Assembly (NCBI GenBank): GCA_003501525.1 | Contig: DNPI01000104.1 | Coordinates: 1-5,924, forward strand | Direction of reading: 5' to 3' | Length of the DNA stretch: 5,924 nt | DNA from: Planctomycetota bacterium | GTDB taxonomy: Bacteria > Planctomycetota > UBA1135 | Shown here: piece after piece, positions 5,103-5,924 of the stretch | Layout of the letters: each line of letters starts with the position of its first letter | Position numbering within the stretch: position 1 is the stretch's first letter | Position numbers and translations under genes: made by a program | Notes under the pieces: model-generated | Database searches by the model: none | Seen by the model: the letters and a program-made list of their open reading frames with translations, nothing else | What the model was told of the DNA's origin: nothing

Positions 5103-5924
5103 CTAGGCCACCTTTTTCCGCCGAACAAAGAGATCCGCCAATAAATTAATCACAAATGTCACCAGGAAAAGAAATATTCCCAGCGTAAATAACGCCTGAT
5201 AGTGCTCAGACCCTCGAGCGGTTTCGCCCAACTCGGCCGCAATGGTCGCGGTCAAAGCCCTCACAGAATCAAAAGGGCTGGTTGGAAGATTAATTGAGTG
5301 CCCACTAGCCATTAAAACCGCCATTGTTTCCCCAAACCCCCGACCAACCCCAAGAAGAACTGCCGCCACCAAACCGTTGCGAGCCGCGGGCAACACAACC
5401 CGTGACACTACCTGCCACCGATTTGCGCCCATTGCCTCGGCCGCTTCTCTGTAGGAATCGGGGACTGCCTTCAGGGCATCCTCGGCAATCGTCGTCATAA
5501 TCGGCGCAGCCATAAGCCCAAGAATTATTCCGGCATTAAGCACGGTAAGGCCAACGGGGACATTGAACGTCTCAATAATGAAAGGATTCATAATTGTCAG
5601 CCCAATAAAACCCCAAACAACCGACGGTATGGCCGCAAGAAGCTCAACGAGCACTTTCAAAGACTCGCGCGTTCTGCCCTTGGCAAATTCGCTGATATAA
5701 ATCGCCGCGCCTAGCGAAAAAGGAACCGCAATCAGCATGGCCAAGCCCGTCACGCTTGCCGTCCCTGCTATCAGCGCGAGCGCACCGTAAGTGGGGTTGT
5801 GGTTAGATGTAGGGGTCCACCGCGGAGAAGCAAAAAACTCTCTGAATTCGAACCTATCCGCTAAAAATCCAAAGCCTTGACTCGCTATAAAGACAAAAAT
5901 AGCCAGAATGAAAAGAATGGCGGA
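5103..5924 (-). CDS. pstC: Phosphate ABC transporter permease PstC (5' end outside window)
   Basis: PstC is the partner of PstA in the membrane channel for phosphate. The frame is open from the right edge for 273 codons to TAG at 5105-5103, so only the N-terminal few dozen residues are missing. The visible part starts inside the first membrane segment (SAILFILAIFVFIASQGFGF). It continues with a periplasmic stretch REFFASPRWTPTSNHNPTYG, LLV-type segments, VPFSLGAAIYISEFA and ELLAAIPSVVWGFIGLTIMNPFI. The EAA loop is REAAEAMGANRWQVVSRVVLPAARNG, then GVGRGFGETMAVLMASG, diagnostic of PstC. The end is LADLFVRRKKVA. Internal GTG 5753 is not the start, because the upstream homology is clear and in frame. 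pstS and the operon promoter, with any Pho-box, should lie beyond the right edge. Confidence 0.94.
   Translation of the reverse strand, partial: SAILFILAIFVFIASQGFGFLADRFEFREFFASPRWTPTSNHNPTYGALALIAGTASVTGLAMLIAVPFSLGAAIYISEFAKGRTRESLKVLVELLAAIPSVVWGFIGLTIMNPFIIETFNVPVGLTVLNAGIILGLMAAPIMTTIAEDALKAVPDSYREAAEAMGANRWQVVSRVVLPAARNGLVAAVLLGVGRGFGETMAVLMASGHSINLPTSPFDSVRALTATIAAELGETARGSEHYQALFTLGIFLFLVTFVINLLADLFVRRKKVA
5108..5114 (-). promoter_or_regulatory. Probable ribosome binding site for pstA
   Basis: AAGGTGG on the minus strand, inside the last codons of pstC, is 7 nt from the ATG at 5100. It is an imperfect AAGGAGG and gives moderate support for this start. Confidence 0.45.

Noticed and set aside
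1..5924. CRISPR array, tRNA or rRNA gene, insertion sequence, phage attachment site
   Set aside because: No spaced direct repeats, cloverleaf-like segments, transposase motifs or terminal inverted repeats were seen; almost every base is in a recognised coding frame.

Overview
The window is a gene-dense stretch of a bacterial chromosome. By eye its G+C is only slightly above one half. It probably comes from an envelope-bearing, Gram-negative-type bacterium: the left edge carries phosphoheptose isomerase (GmhA), an enzyme for the heptose of lipopolysaccharide or S-layer glycans. I cannot place the lineage. Start codons are mixed (ATG, GTG, TTG). Clear Shine-Dalgarno sequences are seen only in the pst operon.

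Layout. (1) Positions 1-351, minus strand: 5' part of gmhA, running off the left end. Its frame has no ATG start, and it was recognised by translating the complement by eye. (2) Positions 352-372: a 21-nt divergent gap holding one AT-rich core that could act as a -10 element in both directions. (3) Positions 373-2704, plus strand: three genes joined by 4-nt stop/start overlaps. These are a FecE/BtuD-type ATPase, a FecCD/BtuC-type permease (import of a metal chelate such as siderophore-iron, heme or cobalamin), and a small parvulin-like protein that lacks the usual histidines. (4) Positions 2705-2712: an 8-nt convergent junction. (5) Positions 2713-5924, minus strand: a phosphate import operon read right to left as pstC (5'-partial), pstA, pstB1, pstB2. 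The junctions are a 2-nt gap, a 7-nt overlap and an 8-nt overlap. pstS, if present, would lie beyond the right edge; no phoU follows in the window.

The main point of interest is the pair of PstB ATPases. PstB1 has lost the Q-loop glutamine (Pro), the H-loop histidine (Asn) and a Walker A glycine (Asn), but keeps a perfect LSGGQ signature. PstB2 keeps intact Walker A, Q-loop, Walker B and H-loop, but has LSLEE in place of LSGGQ. Because ABC sites form between the Walker face of one subunit and the signature of the other, a PstB1-PstB2 heterodimer would have one fully canonical site and one doubly degenerate site. That asymmetry is well known in some ABC exporters but is not the textbook model for the phosphate importer, which is a PstB homodimer. 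Secondary points are the possible two-way leaderless promoter and the histidine-less parvulin encoded where a binding-protein gene might be expected.

No RNA gene, CRISPR array, insertion sequence or attachment site was seen. No gene-free stretch longer than 21 nt exists.
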